Source of the DNA: Rhipicephalus microplus
Lineage: Eukaryota > Arthropoda > Arachnida > Ixodida > Ixodidae
DNA length: 64,000 bases
Direction of reading: 5' to 3'
Assembly: GCF_043290135.1 (NCBI RefSeq)
Contig: NC_134704.1
Coordinates: 18,928,001-18,992,000 of the forward strand
Shown: positions 60,305-64,000 of the stretch, in pieces
Position numbering within the stretch: the first letter of the stretch is position 1
Layout of the letters: each line of letters begins with the position of its first letter
Notes under the pieces: model-generated
What the model was told of the DNA's origin: nothing
The model's database searches: none
The model's input: the letters and a program-made list of their open reading frames with translations, nothing else
Position numbers and translations under genes: made by a program

Positions 60305-60440
60305 AGCGTCCGTCCGTCCGTATGTGTGTCCATCCATCCTTGCGTCCGTCCGTGCAACCGTACTTCTGTCCGTCTGCCTGTCCGTCCATGCTTCCGTCCG
60401 TCCGTCCGTACGTGCGTGCTTCCGTCCTTCTGTCCGTTGC
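60305..60440. repeat. Degenerate TCCG-rich tandem repeat
   Basis: Imperfect runs of GTCCGTCC interrupted by ATG, TGC and CAA triplets. Preceded by a GATGATGAGTGG segment. All frames read as Ser/Pro/Val/Arg-rich pseudo-protein. Confidence 0.75.
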
Positions 60441-61541
60441 ACCGCCGTGGCTGCCAAGGGTTACGATGGACATGCAATATACGCCACTATCAAGCAACAC
60501 TTTCCGTTAATGTACTGGCGAATCGGGCTTTGTAATCAAGCAACCAAGTGTTACCAAACGCAACTGTCTATTCCGCTTTCTGTCATATTCGTTAGGGCAT
60601 AGAGTAGCCTTACAAGCATTCGTTCTACTCCCGCGGCAGTGAAAACCACCAGGAAGCAATAACAATACGACAACCATAGACGTACGCGCCTTAATTCAGG
60701 TGCCTCCGATCCGAAGTCATTGTACTCTCGCACTGACCTCCACTTAGCATCAGCAGTTCCTGCTCGCTCGAAGGCCAGATTGTGTCGTTAACTCTGGTTT
60801 CATAACAAAATCACTGGACTGACGTTTTGCCATGTGACCCGGATGACGCTAAACAACGTGGTGCCGTGAGACTGCCGAATTGCACCAGGCAGGTGCTTCC
60901 GAAACGCCCCCTGGCGACTGTGCGCGCAATTGTCTGGAGACGAAGAACTAGCGGGGAAGCCTGTCATAAGTGGTGGCCCCCTCGCGAAAGGATGCACTTA
61001 GTAATTTGGACCGTTAGTGGCTGGTCGACCGGACGTGCATCCTCCTGTCATGGCTGTTTTGACCTCTTGCGCAACAACCAACCACTGTGTTCTCTTCGCT
61101 CTCATTGTTCATATGACAAAAGGGCGGCAGTTAAACGGGCGTTGCAACTTCAACGTAGCCTGTCGGAAGCGATAACAACAAAAAGAGTAATCACTTTTGC
61201 TTCGCTCAGCCACGTGGGGTCAAAGCGAGACTGGAACGTTAAGGAACGATAAATGTACTTAAAAAGAAAACACAGGCCGATTGCTGCGAACATCAATGGG
61301 AAACTGGATGTAACGTCTCGATAGCTGTCGTTTAACTGAAAAGTGATGACATTCTCTGCTATATGATCGAACATGGTAGTTTGTTTTTGTTCTTTTTTTA
61401 ACTATCAATTCTCATGAGATTTTAGGTGCTTCAATCCCGCACTATTCGAGCGGTCATCTTGTTTCTCTATTAACCAAGATGTTGCCAGTAGAATTGATTA
61501 ACGAACTGTCGAAGTAGCGCGAATGACACGGTTGACATTTG
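60441..61541. other. No gene seen
   Basis: A frame at 60827-61252 (plus, 141 codons) is open, but its composition and lack of any motif give no support for a gene. Confidence 0.35.
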
Positions 61542-61557
61542 CTAAAACTCTTACACC

Positions 61558-61802
61558 ATGATTGATATGCGGGGTTTATTGTTCTGAAGCTACCATATGA
61601 TTATGAGAGACGCCGTAGTGGAGGGCTCCAGAAATTGTGATCACCTGGGGTTCTTCAACGTTGCACCAGAATCTGAGCACACGGGCCTACAGCATTTTCG
61701 CCTCCATCGAAAATGCAGCCACCGCAGCCGGGATTTGATCACGCGACCTGCGGGTCAGCAGCCGAGTACCCTATAGCCACTATATAGACCACCACGGCGG
61801 GG
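61558..61802 (-). mobile_element. Ruka-like SINE, old copy
   Basis: Complete but diverged. There is a TATA-type insertion in the A-box region (CCCTATAGCCACTATATAGA), and the B-box is GGATTTGATCACG on the plus strand. The target duplication is partly decayed: ACTCTTACA survives at both ends (about 61547-61555 and 61807-61815). Confidence 0.9.
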
Positions 61803-61953
61803 CAAGACTCTTACATCTTGCCTGTGTCATCGATCTGGTTTTAATTCTGCATAGTGGTTTATGTGTGCTGAATTGCATGTCATAATGGCATCAAATACAG
61901 TTCTCTCATGCAGTACAAAGCACTATTAACAGTGGGGCAAGTTGGCGTGGGTT

Positions 61954-62440
61954 CATAGTTGAGAACGGCGCAAAAAACACGGGACAAAAAAAGATGGGAA
62001 CACAAGAACGGGTGTCGGACTTGCAACTGATTTTCATTCGCGTCGACTCACACATACAGGCATGTGGTCACAAAAACGAGGTGGTACAATGCGCAAGGTT
62101 TTGTCATAGATTCCTATTCAAATAAGATGTTTCTTTTTGTTGCAGGCCGATAGATGAAACGCTCATACACGAGTTAGTGTTGGAATCGTGCACAACCTCT
62201 ATCATTTCCGAGTTGTCTGATCATTACTCCTGGCGATGGTGCTGTTTTTCATTTTCGAATTTGGGGACGCACCCACACTCCCTGCAACCTCGCGTGTTGT
62301 ATCATCTGGTTTTTGTGACCACGTGCCTGCAATATATATGTGTGAGTCGACGCGAATAAAAATTGGTTGCGAGTCCAGTACCCGTCTTTGAGTTCTCGTC
62401 ATTTTATATCCAGTGTTTTTTGCGCCGTTCCTGACTATTG
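61954..62440. mobile_element. Foldback element with about 150-bp inverted arms
   Basis: The left arm (61954-62098) and right arm (62288-62440) are inverted copies at roughly 75-80 percent match. Exact blocks include GAACGGCGCAAAAAACAC at the outer part, TTCGCGTCGACTCACACATA in the middle and GTGGTCACAAAAAC further in. About 190 bases lie between. No transposase frame. I see no clear target duplication. Old non-autonomous DNA element. Confidence 0.75.
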
Positions 62441-63218
62441 AAGAGCACTACAAAACGCAATCACCAATTTCTCTCCCCCACTTCTCCTCCCTTTTTTAGC
62501 AATAAAGCTCCAAGTTTCTCGTTGTGGAACACTTTGAGCAAAAACATGGCAGGCGAGTGAAGTGGCACAAAAATTCACGTGACCTATATAACTAAGGATG
62601 TCGGGCCGTTACGTCGTCATGCATCGTCATAATGACGTTATTGATCTGTGCGATTTGTGGCGCCGTCAGGACGTAATCATATGACGTAATACACGGCATC
62701 ATGTTGAGTCAGAAGTTGACATCATCATCTCTTGGTCAACCCTGGGTCGATTTCGGAGGAAATAAAACGCCAAGTGAGGAGTAGAAAGCTTCATGTGGGA
62801 AGAGAGTGTTCATAGTGTAATCGATTAAGATGATCAAACTAATCTATTGCGCGTCTCTTATACTGCGGTTTGATGTATCTTGCAAGGAGTGTGTCTTTGA
62901 TTGTGAAACTTAATGCATTATCGAGTAGGAAGCACGCTTTAGCCTTCCAGTGTGACAGGTATTGCAACATGCTGAAGATTTTTTTCCATCAACGAACGAT
63001 TAAAATTAAGACTCATTTGAAGAATTTCCATCCATAGTTTCAAGCTGGAAGCAGGTGACAGGATGGAAATATTTTCAAGATGATCTGACCGGCCCTTGAT
63101 CCATCCATATATGCGGCGCAATTTTTTTTCTCTTTCATTCTTTTCTTCCAACTTTGGACAAGCTATGATGTCTGCTGGTTACCTTGTAGGATGTCATGCG
63201 AATATAATAATTATTATA
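62441..63218. other. No gene seen
   Basis: The segment 62600-62720 contains several GACGT/ACGTC and ATGACG words with local symmetry but no definable element. Confidence 0.3.
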
Positions 63219-63425
63219 TTTGTTGGTTCTTAATGTCCGATTACCATGAAATGGTTACGAAGAACGTCGTTGTGGAGGGATGTGACGATTTTGATGACAA
63301 GGTTTTTTTTATTGTTCATCCAAATCTAATTAACCGGGCCTCTAACATTTTCGCCGCCACGGTGGGATTCGATCCCACAACCTGCGGGTCTATCGTTCAG
63401 TGCCGTAACTACTAGACCACACTGG
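63219..63425 (-). repeat. Diverged tRNA-headed SINE related to Ruka
   Basis: Reads on the minus strand. The plus side shows GTCGTTGTGGAGGGATGTGA, CATCCAAATCTAATTAACCG, GGCCTCTAACATTTTCGCC and GGGATTCGATCCCACAACCT, parallel to the Ruka order. The B-box is intact; the body is strongly diverged. It may be a sister family. Confidence 0.6.
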
Positions 63426-63714
63426 CGAGTCACGTGATGAGCATACCGGTTATTCGCAACTGGCTAACATTTCTGCCTTTCCTCTTTTTCTCTTGTTTTC
63501 TTTTCCGTCTTAGAATCACACTCAAAATTGTGCTGGCTTGAAAAACTATACACACATGCGCACGCACACACGCTACATTAAAAGAGTGTATTTAAAAATA
63601 AGGCTAGAGAACTACAAAAGATACAAAGTTATATCCTTACATGAAGTGTTACGACAATGTTCGTCCATGGTCTGAGAAGATCACTTAATCCAAGAGACGA
63701 CTGTTGAATTTTGA
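63426..63714. other. Spacer
   Basis: No supported feature. Confidence 0.35.
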
Positions 63715-64000
63715 GGCAAGCTCTCTATAGCAAATAGCCTTCAAGAGCGGACTAAGTGGGCCACGTCTTCCCGCACGTCGCGCACAGAATCCAGCGTAGA
63801 TCTCATTCGTTCGATTTTACACGCGACAGCATTTAGTACAGGTGATATTTACCCGAATTGGGCGCAGACACGGGGTTTACCTACTGATGTCATCGCCGCC
63901 TCCGTGGTGTTACAAATCGCTGTCCTACAAGCGCACGCGGCCGTAAATGTTTTAGAGCAAGAGTGTAAAGATGCGTATCTGCAGCTATCAGCTGCTGCTG
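63715..64000 (+). CDS. Open frame running off the right edge, unrecognised
   Basis: After an in-frame TGA (63712-63714) the frame stays open for 95 codons to the window end, with no ATG. The peptide includes STGDIYPNWAQTRGLPTDVI and an Ala/Leu/Val-rich helical stretch, AASVVLQIAVLQAHAAVNVL. The helical character and a W/P-containing turn look protein-like, but codon third positions are not clearly biased. It could be an exon, a transposable-element ORF or chance. I cannot name a family. Confidence 0.3.

Noticed and set aside
60827..61252. 141-codon plus frame
   Set aside because: No motif, ordinary composition and no splice or codon-bias support.

Overview
The window looks like nuclear DNA of a hard (ixodid) tick, probably a metastriate genus such as Rhipicephalus, Dermacentor or Hyalomma. 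The main reason is a tRNA-derived SINE with a 3' tail built from ATCA repeats, which occurs at least nine times and matches what I remember of the tick 'Ruka' family. Other support: several further tRNA-headed repeats, decayed LINEs, long microsatellites, GT-AG introns, and GC-rich coding islands in an otherwise AT-leaning background. Nothing looks bacterial, and I see no CRISPR array, operon or free-standing tRNA or rRNA gene.

Layout. 1-10.6 kb holds almost nothing recognisable except a perfect 65-bp hairpin at 1763-1894. 10.6-15.5 kb carries three LINE remnants; the best (13.56-14.81 kb) has a reverse transcriptase core, a single frame break and a (TAAA)n tail. At 18.4-18.85 kb, on the minus strand, lies the first coding exon of an LHFPL-family tetraspan membrane protein, the only host gene I can name; a CpG-rich promoter-like block sits upstream of it and its later exons are outside the window. 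20.3-25.5 kb is a complete Ty3/gypsy retrotransposon (minus strand) with identical 136-bp LTRs, gag and pol in a -1 frame relation, a polypurine tract and a possible primer-binding site. It sits inside an older, 5'-truncated SINE whose own target duplications are still readable on both outer sides.

26-37 kb is intergenic or intronic, with three families of short DNA elements, SINEs, an (AAT)n tract and one convincing unrecognised terminal exon (30068-30363, minus). 37.2-42.3 kb is a complete P-element: perfect 34-bp terminal inverted repeats, a flanking direct repeat, and a four-exon transposase reading frame of 1041 codons with THAP domain and acidic triad intact. Retention of its last intron would stop translation before the third acidic residue, as in the somatic repressor of the Drosophila P element.

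42.3-64 kb returns to repeat-rich intergenic DNA: SINEs with clean target duplications, one only 32 bp long; a (TA)n/(TG)n tract; a 681-bp TCTA/TCTG/TCCG mosaic; LINE 3' ends; and a foldback element at 61954-62440. A short candidate first exon lies at 43990-44064 (plus), and an unrecognised open frame runs off the right edge (63715-64000, plus).

The genes do not form a pathway. What links them is mobile-element biology: LINE-type machinery presumably copied the SINEs, the gypsy element landed in one of them, and a P-element with an apparently intact gene lies 12 kb away. The best candidates for follow-up are the P-element and its possible built-in repressor, the nested gypsy, and the perfect hairpin.
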